Made by a program: the position numbers and the translations under genes
NCBI GenBank assembly: GCA_036365515.1
Contig: CM070873.1
Location: 19,607,757 to 19,671,756 of the forward strand
Source of the DNA: Torymus aiolomorphi
Taxonomy: Eukaryota; Arthropoda; Insecta; Hymenoptera; Torymidae
Reading direction: 5' to 3'
Length of the DNA: 64,000 bases
Notes under the pieces: generated by a model
The model's input: only the letters and a program-made list of their open reading frames with translations
What the model was told of the DNA's origin: nothing
Database searches by the model: none
Shown here: positions 33,939-44,812 of the stretch, one piece after another
How the letters are laid out: every line of letters begins with the position of its first letter
How positions within the stretch are numbered: the stretch's first letter is position 1

Positions 33939-36501
33939 TCAATCTTCATCTATTTTATAATGCCCCCACGGCAGAGTATCTGTTTCATTTGGTATGAGAT
34001 ATCTCTTATTGTCATGTGGACTTAGAGCTAATTTTGTTTGTTTCACAGTACGCACTACATGAGCTTTAGACTGTATGATACACTGCTGTCTGTATTGTGT
34101 AGTTGAATTTAGTAAACACTGAAGATAGTCGTCGAAATTGATGGTTTTGCTGACAACTCCACTTTTCACACCTTTAGCTTTTCCCGTGTGGTCTTGGCCA
34201 TTGACGCGTATGCTATACATTTTACTACGTAGTCCAACGAATTCTGTCATAATGCAACCATTGCACTCATCCTTCATTAATCCTACAACCTTCTTATTGG
34301 CTTGTGGAATTCCAAATACATTATTAGATGAATAGTCCGAAGTATCAAAATTTGCAATATCGCTCTTAATCACTTCATAAATATCATCATTTCTTATTTC
34401 ATATATTAAGCTGTCAGTGTCAGTATATAGCAGTTTACAACGATCCTCAAATTTCGTTTTCATATATTTGTAGTGAAAATCGTATACTAAAGTCTTTGAT
34501 AAATCAAGTACACACAGTCCTACGTAGATTGGCTTGTTAATATACACTTCAATTTTTTCTAACTCTATAATAACAAGATTTTCATCGATGATAGTACTGC
34601 TATGAAATTCTGGCTGTGCAATACAAGCTTCTGCTCCATATCGACCTTCCCATTTAGTTAGTAATTTAACATTAACTCTTTTTCGCACATTTTCCATCGT
34701 CTTTCCAAAAACAGCATTATTCATTAATTTGTAGAGATTTTTTACAAAATTATTTTTAGCTGCTTGTCGCATTTTACTGTTTAGATAAATGTATTCTTTA
34801 AGCCAGGGTCTTTGATTAAATTTCAGTATTCTATGAATTTTTTTGAGTTTTAATTCATTTTCTAGAGCTTGCTTCAAATTGCGATAGTGTAGAATGTATC
34901 GCAATTTCTGCTCAACAGTTGTGAGAAGTTTAGCTTGTGAGGAGCCTGGTGGTTTCTTGTGCTCTGGACAAAATGGTAGATCTTTATGTGTATCGTGTAA
35001 ATGTTCTGGATATTCCAAGTCCACTTGAAGTATATAGCCAACTGGGGCATTATCCGGAATATTGAAATTTATTCGTTCTACATCATCAATCCATTCAAAA
35101 CCACCATGGGTAGATATTGTTGCATAGCCCAGCCATAGAGATTATTTACACCAAAGTACATGAGATATTTGGACTCCTTATCTACTTCATAATCATTGCC
35201 CATGTATTTGTTATTAGCTCGAGCATAACGGTTGGAACATTGACTCACTCCACCTCGAATACCGCGTTCAATGAACATAACTTGATCAATATCTGTAAGT
35301 AATTCTAGCTGTATTTTCGTATATACTTGAGCATAGCATCCCAAGTTAAGCCTGGAGTTGTGTAATAATGTGCTGGATCTAAGCCGCAAGCTTTCAGACA
35401 GCTGTCCCGGAAATTTTCTAATACTTCGACCAAAAGTAGAACATCTGTTTTTAAGTATAAATCTGAATATTGGCCCACATTCGATATGTTGAATGCTGTC
35501 CAAATATTTTTTGCATGCTCATAATCTTTATCTGATATTGGATTGTCATTTAATTTACTGTAGAATTCATCTTTTGATGGCAGCTCGGAAACATCTAGTT
35601 TTTCTTTTGAGTCCACATAATCATAAGGGAATACTCCTTTCCGCTTAAGTAATTCGAATTTCTCTTTAATAAATGGTGCATATTCTGCATTTTGAGAGAA
35701 ATCTTGCCACAAAAAATTAAGTTCTTCGAGATATGATGACAATTTGTCTAAGGATGCTGCCATGAATCGGTAGGAATCTATGAATTTAAAGTTAATATCA
35801 TTTTCCTCAATGCGCTTGATGAATGAGATGAAGCGTTCCTTATTCACTGGTAAAAGATCTACTCGTCCAGGAATGCTATTGGCAATATCCTTTATGAGAA
35901 AATGTGAGTCATAGCCAGTTAAATTATGAAATACCACTGGAATACTGTGTGAATCTTTATACTGTAAATTGCAATCTTCGTGAGCAGCACCTCGATACCT
36001 AAAACACAAGAAAAAAAAACAAAAACATAAGAAAAATGTAAAATTTCCACTTGAAGTATATTTAATTTTCTTTTAACCATACCTTCCAGTCAGATGACAA
36101 TGATCTCGTACACGCTTCTCTGCTAAAGGTTTCTCGCAAATGTGGCATAATGATGTATTTCGAAATTCTTGATCTTGTTTTAAATTTAATGTTTCCATTG
36201 GTACTATGAATTTGAAGATAGTCTCAAATTTTTCTGCTAGACTTTGCAGCTACTCTGCAAACCATTTAGCAGGATCTTTTCCTCTGTAGCTACTGTAGTG
36301 AGATAGAGAGTCATCATAACTGCACTTTAAATAATATCCAATACTAAATGCTTCATGTTCTTGATAAACATTTCCAATTTTCACAGCTTTTAGAAGGCAC
36401 TCAAAATCTGCGTATATAACGAATGGCACTTTTTCTTTATGATTAAAATTTTTAAACTGTAAAATTTTGTCTCTTGGTGTAGGCAAAGTTACTTTGTACT
36501 T
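33939..36501 (-). pseudogene. Polinton DNA polymerase B, exonuclease and polymerase part
   Basis: Reading right to left: PFVIYADFECLL (exonuclease I, 36350-36430), a Cys/His motif with DHCH, then HNLTGYDSHFLI (exonuclease II) and [13 protein letters not shown] (exonuclease III), then [12 protein letters not shown] (polymerase motif A region) and LLYTDTDSLIYE (motif C, DTD intact). In motif A the Asp expected before the NNLYG block is not seen; the sequence reads GVNNLYG. Frameshifts lie near 35100 and 35330 and a stop at 36248. A probable intron is at 35999-36082. The enzyme would replicate the element by protein-primed synthesis. The N-terminal part lies beyond the Penelope insertion. Confidence 0.85.
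35999..36082 (-). other. Probable spliceosomal intron in polymerase B
   Basis: On the minus strand an 84-nt AT-rich stretch begins GTATGG and ends TTTTAG. Its borders fall in a conserved coding block (before it HLTG, after it YRGAAHEDC), and removing it keeps that block in frame. It has a pyrimidine-rich end. Confidence 0.65.
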
Positions 36502-36718
36502 ATAATTTTTATTGAGGGTGTAGTGAATTCGTACACCATAGATCCTTTCGAGCATCATAAATTTATTGATACACCGACGTTTCGGGAATATAATTAACTC
36601 CCCTTATCAAGGCTAAACACAATGAACATACAAAAAATATTAAACATAACGGCAATGTTTGGGAATTCAGCAATTTGAATTCCCGCGGTTACACTCAGCT
36701 CGGCTCGACTCACGGCGC
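36502..36718 (-). repeat. Penelope left terminal arm
   Basis: Inverse of 40276-40493 with few differences; contains a hammerhead-like motif on the minus strand (36576-36612). Confidence 0.85.
36576..36612 (-). ncRNA. Hammerhead-ribozyme-like motif, left arm
   Basis: On the minus strand, TTGATAA is followed by a hairpin GGGGAGT...ATTCCC and then GAAAC-GTC. This has the order of a minimal type I hammerhead core with a two-base-pair stem III. The first core reads UUGAUAA instead of CUGAUGA, and stem II has an extra G and one G-U pair. Confidence 0.5.
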
Positions 36719-38255
36719 AGCCACGGCGCGGCAGCACCTCGCGGCGTCTCGGCGGAACAGCTGAGACGCTATACTGATTCGTACAGTATAGTCGCGATAT
36801 TGCTATCTTTCTCACACTCTCATATGCAAATATGAGAGATATTAATTTGATTAGGGTGTAGTGAGACAAATTTAAGGAAGAAGACGGAAGTGGATCAAGG
36901 ACTCGCTCTCTCTTAAACCAGCCTTGCCACGAGAAACATCTCTCCGCTGTGCACCTGCTATCGTTCGTCGGAAAACTCTCAACGCAAATTCACTGGATCA
37001 CTCACTTGGGACTCTCATCGCTTCTACATTCTCGCTCAACCATCACACATCAAAAGGCATCTCCGATTAATATAATCGCTGCTCCTGCCAGGTAACATCT
37101 CTCACTCCACACGAGGTCAAGTAGCGACCACTTGTTGGCCATTTTGAACTTCATTACTTCGTTGGCAAAACTCAAAGCAACAAATCAATAACATTTGTTT
37201 GCTGGTTATACTAGTTCATCGTGCTGAGCCGAGAAAGAAGAACTTCATTGGACAGAATCACTCACAGGGATCGGACACACTCATTTCATTGAAATCATCG
37301 TAGAAAACTCAACAGGTTAGTAATCCCTCATATGGGATTCATACTATAATACAGTAATTGCTTTACTGAATTACACTCACTAAGTGGACATGATTTAGCA
37401 TTCATGTCAAAGTGTAATGAAACCAGTGAAAAAACTCAACAAACAGTGCTATGATAAACTCGCCTTTTTTATTCATGAATAATCTCAACCAACCAGTTAG
37501 TCGCTTAGACTTCATTTAAGAAAATATAGTGAATTTAGAAATCATGTATCGTTCAATCGCCTTTATTTAATATTGTACTCTACTCTAGTCATCAAAATAG
37601 TTTATTTTTATATTCTTGTTATAACCAGTGTAATTTAATGTAATTATTGAGGCCAAATATGACTGTGAAAAATATAACATGAAGTTTATATATAAATTGT
37701 GTTCGACTCAACTTATTTAATCACCCACAGCATGGGTTTAAACATTAGCATTACTCATTTAAACTTATGGAATTCTCAAACAGGCAATTAAAATTTCTTG
37801 TCACATTAAAAAAAAAAAACTTTCTTTTCCCTTACCATTCGAGGTGGTATATCAATTTACAAATTTATAAAGTGGCCATTGCGTGGACTCCGCGTGTCAA
37901 ACAGTTTTTTCTTTTTACAATAGATTTTTAATACATCACCAACATTTGTAAAGCAATACCTGTATAATGAGAATATTTAGAAAAATTAAATTATACTAAA
38001 GAAAAAACCCAAAATAAGAAAAAATAAGAAAATATAAGAAAAAAGGCATGAAAATTCAAAAAACTTACATGTTACAAATCAGTCGTTTAGTCATAACGTC
38101 AAAAGCTGTTTTACCCAGGATGATGTAATCTCACTGTCCAAAAGAGACAATAAGAGTTACGGGCATCTCCGGGGCTATTTATACGGAATAAAGTAGTGGG
38201 GATAGAAATTTAGTAAGGAAATTGACTTAGTAACGCAGTGCCCACCAATGAAAAA
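36719..38255 (-). other. Penelope 3' non-coding region
   Basis: About 1.5 kb without an open frame, downstream of the RT gene on the minus strand. GC-richer from 36700 to 37100, AT-rich afterwards. No further element recognised. Confidence 0.55.
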
Positions 38256-40160
38256 CTACTCTCTGCTATGTAACCGACGAGAATTTATGAATTTGTTAGG
38301 TTTATTACGAATGTTGGTTGATCTATTAACAATGTCGACTGTGGATTTATAACAATTTTTTAGTTTGATAGTATCAAACTGTCTATTCATATTATTATTG
38401 GTACTATAAATGTGTAACATCTCAGAAAACAATCTTTTATTCTTATAACTTTCGTGATCAGCGATATTGACCTTATTAAAATCTATTTTATGATTGTAAA
38501 AGTTTGCATGTTCGGCTAAAGCCGACGTGGTGTCACCATTCTTAACACTACGCTTGTGTTCATTAATGCGTAATCGTAATTGTCTACCTGTCTGTCCAAT
38601 ATATGACATATTACAATCAGCACAATTCACTTTGTAAACTACACCACTTTTTTCAAACTTATCAACATTATCCTTACCTAATTTAATGTATTTAGAAAGT
38701 TTATTGCATGGTTTTTGTATAACCTTATAACTATTACGAGACAGAATTGATTTTAATTTGTAACTGAGATGTTTAACGTATGGGATAACGATGAGCGATT
38801 TTTTAGAATCATCTGCAGTATTCGAATCGTTTATGTCAGTTTGTAATTTTTTTGTAAAAGATAACCTACGTTGTATACCCTCGTTAATAAATTTTAACGG
38901 ATAACCATTCTCAACAAGTAATTGTTTTAAAATATTTAAATTTTGTACATGAAATCTACTGTGTGAAAAATTAACAGCTTTATCAACCAAACCATAAACA
39001 ATCGCTCTTTTTTGTGATAAAGGATGATGCGAATCAAAGTGAACGAATCTACCAGAATAAGTACTTTTTCTGTACCAATTTGAAATAATTTTATTACCTT
39101 CTCTTATTAGAGACATTTCTAAAAAATTGATAGATTTATTCTCTTCATTTTCCATCGTGAATTTCAAATGTTCATTAAACTCATTAAATTCACATAAACA
39201 TCGATCTATATCATTTTCCTTAATAATCAATAGACAGTCATCAACATAACGTTTATAGAAAACAACACTATTTTTAAGGACATTGAGACAATGAAGTTCT
39301 AAACATTCGAGAGCTAACTCTCCAAACCACGGACTAGAACAACCACCCATAGGAGCCCCATGAATTTGTTTGAAGTACTTGCCATCAAATTTAAAATATG
39401 TAGAAGACATAAGAAAAATAACACCATCAAGAAACTCTTGTAAACTTAAATTAATTCTGCACTTTAAATATTTCCATTTACGTCTGATCCCCGTAAGCAC
39501 TAAATCAATATTTATGTTAGTAAATAATGAAACAACGTCAAAAGAAACTAATCTACAATTATCGGGTACGTTAATTTTTGAGACAGAATCTAATAATTCG
39601 TAACTATTTTTAAGTGAAGATTTAGGTTTCGGCAAATACTTTATAAAAAACGTAGAAATAGCTTTATCAAGTTTATACGTTGGCGAGTTAACCATCGAAA
39701 CAATAATTCTGATTGGCAAATCTTTTTTATGGATCTTTATTAAGCCACATGCACGCGCTAGATCTGTATTGTTATTGTTTGTTTTCAAAATGTCAAAGCT
39801 GGAATCAAGGTCACAAACGCCACGATTAATCCACTTTTTTATTAATAAATCTACTGACTTTTTTAGAATGTTAAGTGGACTTTTGAAAAGTTGCTTATAA
39901 TATTTATCATCCGAGAGAACTTCAAGGACTTTTTTATTATAATTTTCCCTGTCAATTGCAATCGTAACATTTCCCTTGTCAGCTTTAGTAAATAATATAT
40001 TTTTGTTATCTTTAACAAATTTGTCAGTAGCTGAAATTTTACTCATAATAACTGCATCTGTATGTGACAAATGTAATTTCTTTTTTGCAAAGGAATTTAC
40101 ACAGTTAACTAACTCACCACGTAATTTATTAGATTCATCAGACACGTCTGTAATATACAA
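38256..40160 (-). CDS. Penelope reverse transcriptase with GIY-YIG endonuclease
   Basis: A continuous frame of 634 codons. RT motifs: LVSFDVVSLFTNI (motif A, about residue 204), HGAPMGGCSSPWF (motif B), and VFYKRYVDDCLLIIKE (motif C with intact YVDD, about residue 307). Near residue 513 begins GVVYKVNCADCNMSYIGQTG, the GIY-YIG nuclease with its cysteine pair, followed by LRLRINEHKRS. Together they copy element RNA and cut the target. The frame lacks the usual N-terminal segment: a related frame (40109-40336) overlaps it in another phase, so a frameshift near 40160 is likely. No stop interrupts the catalytic domains, making this the best preserved RT in the window. Confidence 0.9.
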   Translation of the reverse strand: MYITDVSDESNKLRGELVNCVNSFAKKKLHLSHTDAVIMSKISATDKFVKDNKNILFTKADKGNVTIAIDRENYNKKVLEVLSDDKYYKQLFKSPLNILKKSVDLLIKKWINRGVCDLDSSFDILKTNNNNTDLARACGLIKIHKKDLPIRIIVSMVNSPTYKLDKAISTFFIKYLPKPKSSLKNSYELLDSVSKINVPDNCRLVSFDVVSLFTNINIDLVLTGIRRKWKYLKCRINLSLQEFLDGVIFLMSSTYFKFDGKYFKQIHGAPMGGCSSPWFGELALECLELHCLNVLKNSVVFYKRYVDDCLLIIKENDIDRCLCEFNEFNEHLKFTMENEENKSINFLEMSLIREGNKIISNWYRKSTYSGRFVHFDSHHPLSQKRAIVYGLVDKAVNFSHSRFHVQNLNILKQLLVENGYPLKFINEGIQRRLSFTKKLQTDINDSNTADDSKKSLIVIPYVKHLSYKLKSILSRNSYKVIQKPCNKLSKYIKLGKDNVDKFEKSGVVYKVNCADCNMSYIGQTGRQLRLRINEHKRSVKNGDTTSALAEHANFYNHKIDFNKVNIADHESYKNKRLFSEMLHIYSTNNNMNRQFDTIKLKNCYKSTVDIVNRSTNIRNKPNKFINSRRLHSRE

Positions 40161-40275
40161 TCCAAATTTTTAAGAATTTGAAAATATGTGCTCTGACTCG
40201 GATTGCATGTAAAATTAAAATTCTGCCCTAGCCTAAAAATGTCCTGTATATGTTGTGGAATGTGATTTTCCGTTA
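40161..40275 (-). pseudogene. Penelope N-terminal piece in another frame
   Basis: The minus frame contains FRLGQNFNFTCNPSQS and TYFQILKNLDCIL, which resembles the region before the Penelope RT core. It is out of phase with the main frame by one base near 40160. Confidence 0.5.
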
Positions 40276-40493
40276 GGCGCCGTGAGTCGAGCCGAGCTGA
40301 GTGTAACCGCGGGAATTCAAATTGCTGAATTCCCAAATATTGCCGTTATGTTTAATATTTTTTGTATGTTCATTGTGTTTAGCCTTGATAAGGGGAGTTA
40401 ATTATACTCCCGAAACGTCGGTGTATCAATAAATTTATGATGCTCGAAATGATCTATGGTGTACGAATTCACTACACCCTCAATAAAAATTAT
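40276..40493 (-). repeat. Penelope right terminal arm
   Basis: Inverse of 36502-36718. It contains a hammerhead-like motif on the plus strand. Confidence 0.85.
40382..40422 (+). ncRNA. Hammerhead-ribozyme-like motif, right arm
   Basis: TTGATAA (40385-40391), hairpin GGGGAGT...ACTCCC, GAAAC (40412-40416) and cleavage-type triplet GTC (40417-40419). GCC before the core can pair with GGT after the triplet as a short stem I. Same core change as in the left arm. Confidence 0.55.
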
Positions 40494-41624
40494 CATTGAA
40501 CGCGAGCAGCTTGGGAGAGCAGTAACCTTTTGAATTACTTTGTACTTGTTGAGTTGCATACAATCTTGTTCATGCAAGTTCAATTTAGAACCATTTCTGC
40601 AATAATGTAGGCACCGATCACAAATAAACTGCTTATGACTCCGTTTTGAAAGTTGTGTAGATACTAAATGCGATAAATCTTTGATCCAAACATAGTGGAA
40701 TGTCGATGAATCATTTTCAAAGTTTTCCTCCTGTTTACTTTCCTCATCATCTACGTAATAGTTTTGTAGAAGAAGAAGGTTGATGTGTTTTTCCTTCTTA
40801 CATGATGTTATGTGAAGCGGTGCAATTTTAAAATTTCCATCAGACTTTTTTAAAATATAAACATTAACCGAGATGTTATTTTGTTTTTCAAATTTCGGAA
40901 TTTGTTTAGGACTCATAGGAAATTGTATTCCATTAAAATTCAATTCATTCTCATAGACTTTGTATGTTGATACTCTATCAGGATGTGCTTGATAGTGTAC
41001 TGGATGCAAAGCTGACAGTATTGCCCACTAGAAACATGCATCATCGAAATTCTGTATATTGATACATGCATGCTTCTTTTGTATTTGCGGGGGTAGACTG
41101 ATGTATGAGCCTCCTCGCATTGGATTATATTTATTGATGTGTACAGATAAATTAAGAATCTGTGGAAGTGTCCAGCCGGAATCTTTCTCCTGAAATTCTT
41201 CCATATCTTTTTCAATACGCTGTTGATCATTCTCAGTAAACCATTTCTTTAAATCAGTTGTTCGTAAAATCGGTTCCGCCTTTGTATTAAAGTACTTGAT
41301 TTCTACTATCTCTTTGTCAGCTTTTATTATGATGTATTCAGCTAACAAGATAGTATATACTTTGAGAGCCTCTTCTTCTTTCAACACATTTTTCATTTGA
41401 GATTGAAATAATGCTTGAGCGTCTTTCATAAATCTAGTTATATCTAAATTTTTTAAGTTGGTAATTGCTCCAGATTTAATACGATCATTGAAAGCAGACT
41501 CCACATTTTGCCATTTTACTCTGTCACTTCTTGTTTCACACAAACCCGCACCACTCTTCAATAAACGCTTGAATCTGCCCTGAATGCCTTTAAGTAATCC
41601 AATTGTGGATATAAAACTTTGTTT
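40494..41624 (-). pseudogene. Polinton DNA polymerase B, N-terminal part
   Basis: Two minus frames cover it. 41028-41561 has KWQNVESAFNDRIKSGAI and EFQEKDSGWTLPQIL; 40398-41009 (polymerase part to about 40494) has QNNISVNVYIL, FHYVWIKDLSHLVSTQLSK and CDRCLHYC, the zinc-binding segment before the exonuclease domain. A frameshift lies near 41020, and a stop at 41625 precedes the first frame, so the start is unclear. The right side of the Penelope element joins here. The continuation is at 36501 and below. Confidence 0.8.
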
Positions 41625-41795
41625 TTATGCAACAGTGTTTTCATTTTTAAGCGAAATCCTCCTCAAGTTTCTTAGATTCTGGTTGCCTAGTTTAATCCAC
41701 TTCGCAATTTCTTCGGGATTTACTTTTTTATAGGCTGAAAGCTCATATGCTTCTAGCATAATATTCACAAGTTTTTTATAGTCAAACGCGGACAT
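41625..41795 (-). CDS. Short Polinton ORF upstream of polymerase B
   Basis: 56 codons from ATG at 41795, starting MSAFDYKKLVNIMLEAYELS and ending NENTVA. It is in the same frame as the first polymerase B piece with only one TAA between them, so it could be the polymerase N-terminus broken by a stop, or a separate small gene. No motif recognised. Confidence 0.4.
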   Translation of the reverse strand: MSAFDYKKLVNIMLEAYELSAYKKVNPEEIAKWIKLGNQNLRNLRRISLKNENTVA

Positions 41796-42936
41796 AGTGA
41801 TCACTTAAAACTTCGTTGCACAATGAATGAATTCCAGCTCCCTCGTCATATTTATAAGGCCTGTATACTTATGCGCCCGTATACTAAAATGCTGTGTATA
41901 TTCTGATATTTGACTGTGGCAAGACACGACTGTTCTGCTCTCATCTCCGAGCAAGACTGAAATGCTCTCCGTCTTGCCGCCTTGTATGGACCTATTAAAT
42001 AATTATTATTTCGAGGGTTTCCTGTATCAGCGCCCCCACTCTTATCGGATACTCGTACTAGAAAACACGTTTCAACCTGCACAGCATGCGATGACGTGTA
42101 GCATCTCGTCGGAGTTTGCGTCAGCGTCCACCCCGTGAGCACATTTTCTTCGAAACATTACTGAGATTCAAAATACACATCGAAAAGACTAGCGGCACTA
42201 TACACGCACTCCAGATGTGAAAAAGGAACAACGCTTCGTCAAACATGCACGCGCACGTACATGCATGGATCAGCGTCGTAAAAATACGACCCTATTGACA
42301 CATGAAACACACTCGAGATAAAAACTATACATCCTGTTGTGTCGGGCCAACCGAGTTTACAGTTCAGTATGCTATAGCCGAAATATACTTACTGAGTTAG
42401 TCACATCATACATGCAAGCCACCTCGAAAATTCTCCCTCTCTCTCTCTCTCTCTCTCTCGCTCTCTCTCTCTAGCTCTCTCGCTCTCTCGCTCTCTCTCT
42501 CACTCGCTCTCTCGCGATAAATATCTTACCAGCGACGATAGACTAATGCCCGCAAAATACTCGTACGAGAAGGCACGTTTCAACCTGCACAGCATGCGAT
42601 GACGTTTCCCGTGTCGGGGTTGCTGGCAAGAGTGAAATACTTTTCGTCTTGCCTCCTTTGTATGGATCACTTCAATAATTATTATATCTAGGGTTTCCAT
42701 CGACGCCGTCACTCTTATCGTTTGTATATGCAGTTAACCAAAACAGTATTTAGATTTACCGGGTAAAATTCTATGAAATACTATAAAGTTTTGTGAGTTG
42801 TTGTCAGGAAACGATTGCAAGGAGAACTCAATTGAAATACTCTGGAGTTCTTCAGTTCAGTTCAGCATGCTATAGCCGAAATACACTTACTGAGTTAGAG
42901 CCATATCAAAATGCAGGCCATCTCGAAAAAATAAAC
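41796..42936. repeat. Polinton right subterminal region with about 500-bp duplication
   Basis: The segments CACGTTTCAACCTGCACAGC (42066 and 42575), CTATAGCCGAAATA (42370 and 42868) and ACCAGCGACGATAGA (42529 and 42952) repeat in the same order, about 420-510 bp apart. CT-rich run at 42438-42500. No gene. Confidence 0.7.
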
Positions 42937-43397
42937 GCGCGGTAAATATCTTACCAGCGACGATAGAGTAATGCCCGCGAAAGTCAGTTCATCAACGCGG
43001 TAAATATACATACACGCGGGTGGTGTATGCTAATGACCGCGGAAATCAGCTAGCCACCGCGATAATATGCTCATCTCCGCGCACCCGCCGCGCGAATCAG
43101 TTCATCCCCGCGATCGTCCAGCTTGTCACCGCGGTAAGATGCTCGTACCCGCGCGCGCCGTCGCCGCCCACCGCCCGCCGCCCGCCGTCGAGAATCGCTC
43201 GTAAATAAACATTTGATCGTCATGCAACAATGTGACAATAAAATACGGATAATTTTTATTCGATGACGTTATTACAAATAGAAGCTTTTCAAAAGTGGGC
43301 GGAGCCCTACCTCCCCGTCTCAACCTATCAGAAAGTTACACAGGTCGGGCGGTGGCCGAGTGGTGGGGGGGCGTAGAACCGGCCTAGTTATACTACT
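42937..43397 (-). repeat. Polinton right terminal inverted repeat
   Basis: Inverse of 20285-20740, ending TATACTACT. It carries the GC-rich CCGCG units. Followed by the duplication CGCTCG. Confidence 0.9.
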
Positions 43398-44459
43398 CGC
43401 TCGTCCGCGTGTTTTGCTGGAAACTCATGAGTAACCTCCTGAGTCCTCAGAAATAAGCAGCAAGGCAGTGTCATCGATTATGGAATAGATCAAATCAGTG
43501 TAGTCATATATATCTATATATATTTTTTATTTTTATCGGTAAATTGTTTGTGAACATTTAATTGTGTGCGTGTTTAGTTTCAATTTATTTATTTAGACTG
43601 CGTAGTCAGTTTTCGGTTTGAGTATTTCAATGCATGCATGTTTATATATGTATATATATATTCCGTTCGCGCCGTTCGCTATCTTCCGTTTCCTTCCACA
43701 TAAGGTACGCTTGCACATTTCCATGCTGGCGACGTCTGCAGCCTCCGCGACGCATAGCGTCTCGCGTCAGTCTGCATCAGCACAAAGCATATGTGTATGT
43801 ATGTGTGCGCGCGCAACGCCTTTCGCACTAGCGGCTGTTACACACTCGAGCGCGCCTACCGCTATGGCTTACGTCCGCTTTATATACTCGCGCGCGTCTG
43901 CCGCTGTGGCCACGGCCACTTCACACTTGCGCGAGCCTGCCATTTCTGTCACTCGCTCACTCCGATGTTCGCTCGGGAAGCCGGCGCGCGGTCATGTTGA
44001 TGAGGTACAGCCGCGCATGCTCCCTCCCATCGCGATCGTGCCTGTGCTGACATGCCCGCAAGCACCCATCGCCTGACATGTGCCAGTTCCAAGAAGTGCG
44101 TCCACTTCTCGTTACCGGCGTATATGTCCGAAAACAATATACCGTGATTTGAGATTCCACGAACTTTAGGCAGTTTATTAAATTCAATTTTATCTTCCGA
44201 ATTACTCTTACTCTATATTTTACTTTTTGCTCTTTCGCTTTTATCTATAACTTTCGACCTTCGCTCACTTCTATTTTTCGCAACAATTTTCTATACAAAC
44301 ACCTCTAGTAAAACAGAATTCTGACTCACACAGATTGTAAAACAAAACACTACGTTTACTTTCTCTCGCGTCCGACATTTTTATTTAGACTTTCGATACT
44401 TTCGCATTTACTTTCGCAACGTTCGACACGATTCTAATTCTTTAACTCTCGACAGTTTT
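43398..44459 (-). other. Copia leader and gag-like ORF start
   Basis: On the minus strand an ATG at 43474 opens a frame that continues, without the Polinton, into the gag-like ORF at 20284. The rest (43480-44459) is non-coding and partly GC-rich (43680-44080), then rich in TTTCGCT-type sequence like the rest of the copia element. It ends at the BEL insertion. Confidence 0.55.
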
Positions 44460-44790
44460 TGTTGGCGATCCAACGCCTCAAACAGAGGAGACGCTGACGT
44501 TATCACGCCTTATAAGGCAATATACGGCTCGAGCAAGAGCGCAGCCAATCAGCGCTCTCCACGCGGTCCTCTCTCACCGCCCCTCCTTCAACAAAGACAC
44601 GCCGACGGCACTTCGTAGCGCCGGCCGGCTCCTCAGTTCACGCGCGACGGCCAGAGAGAGAGAGAAGCAACACCTGTACGCCAAGAAGCACGACGGCACT
44701 TGAATAAAACCATTTCATTTCTCTACACGAAAACTTATTCATTTGTGAACCTCTCCAGTCCACGATCCCATCATACAACAACAAAAAACA
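44460..44790 (+). repeat. BEL 5' LTR
   Basis: 331 bp. The first about 200 bp match the 3' LTR with two differences; the remaining about 130 bp are strongly diverged. Ends CAAAAAACA. Confidence 0.85.
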
Positions 44791-44812
44791 TTTGGTCCTT
44801 CGAGCCGGATCG
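44791..44812 (+). other. BEL primer binding region
   Basis: TTTGGTCCTTCGAGCCGGAT directly follows the LTR; I recall closely similar sequence at this position in insect BEL elements. Confidence 0.65.

Larger units (their letters stand above)
36502..40493 (-). mobile_element. Penelope-like element inside polymerase B
   Basis: The boundaries are inverted copies of about 217 bp (36502-36718 and 40276-40493), and inside lies an RT/GIY-YIG gene on the minus strand. Just outside, both flanks carry AAGTACAAAGTAA on the minus strand, which may be the target duplication of about 13 bp. The element separates polymerase B blocks that belong together (KYKV on both sides). Inverted terminal arms and hammerhead-like motifs are known features of Penelope-like elements. 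Confidence 0.88.
20285..43397. mobile_element. Polinton/Maverick element (about 23.1 kb with insertions)
   Basis: The ends AGTAGTATAACTAGGCC (left) and GGCCTAGTTATACTACT (right) are inverted, continue as inverted repeats of about 460 bp, and start with AGT as Polintons do. The 6-bp sequence CGCTCG flanks both sides (20279-20284 and 43398-43403), the expected target duplication. Inside are capsid genes, protease, packaging ATPase, retroviral-type integrase and DNA polymerase B. Subtracting the hAT, foldback and Penelope insertions leaves about 13.6 kb, within the usual range. The copy is inactive because of stops and insertions. Confidence 0.95.

Noticed and set aside
43618..44076. 152-codon plus-strand frame as a gene
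   Set aside because: No recognisable motif, GC-rich and Ala/Ser-rich in composition, lies antisense to the copia leader.
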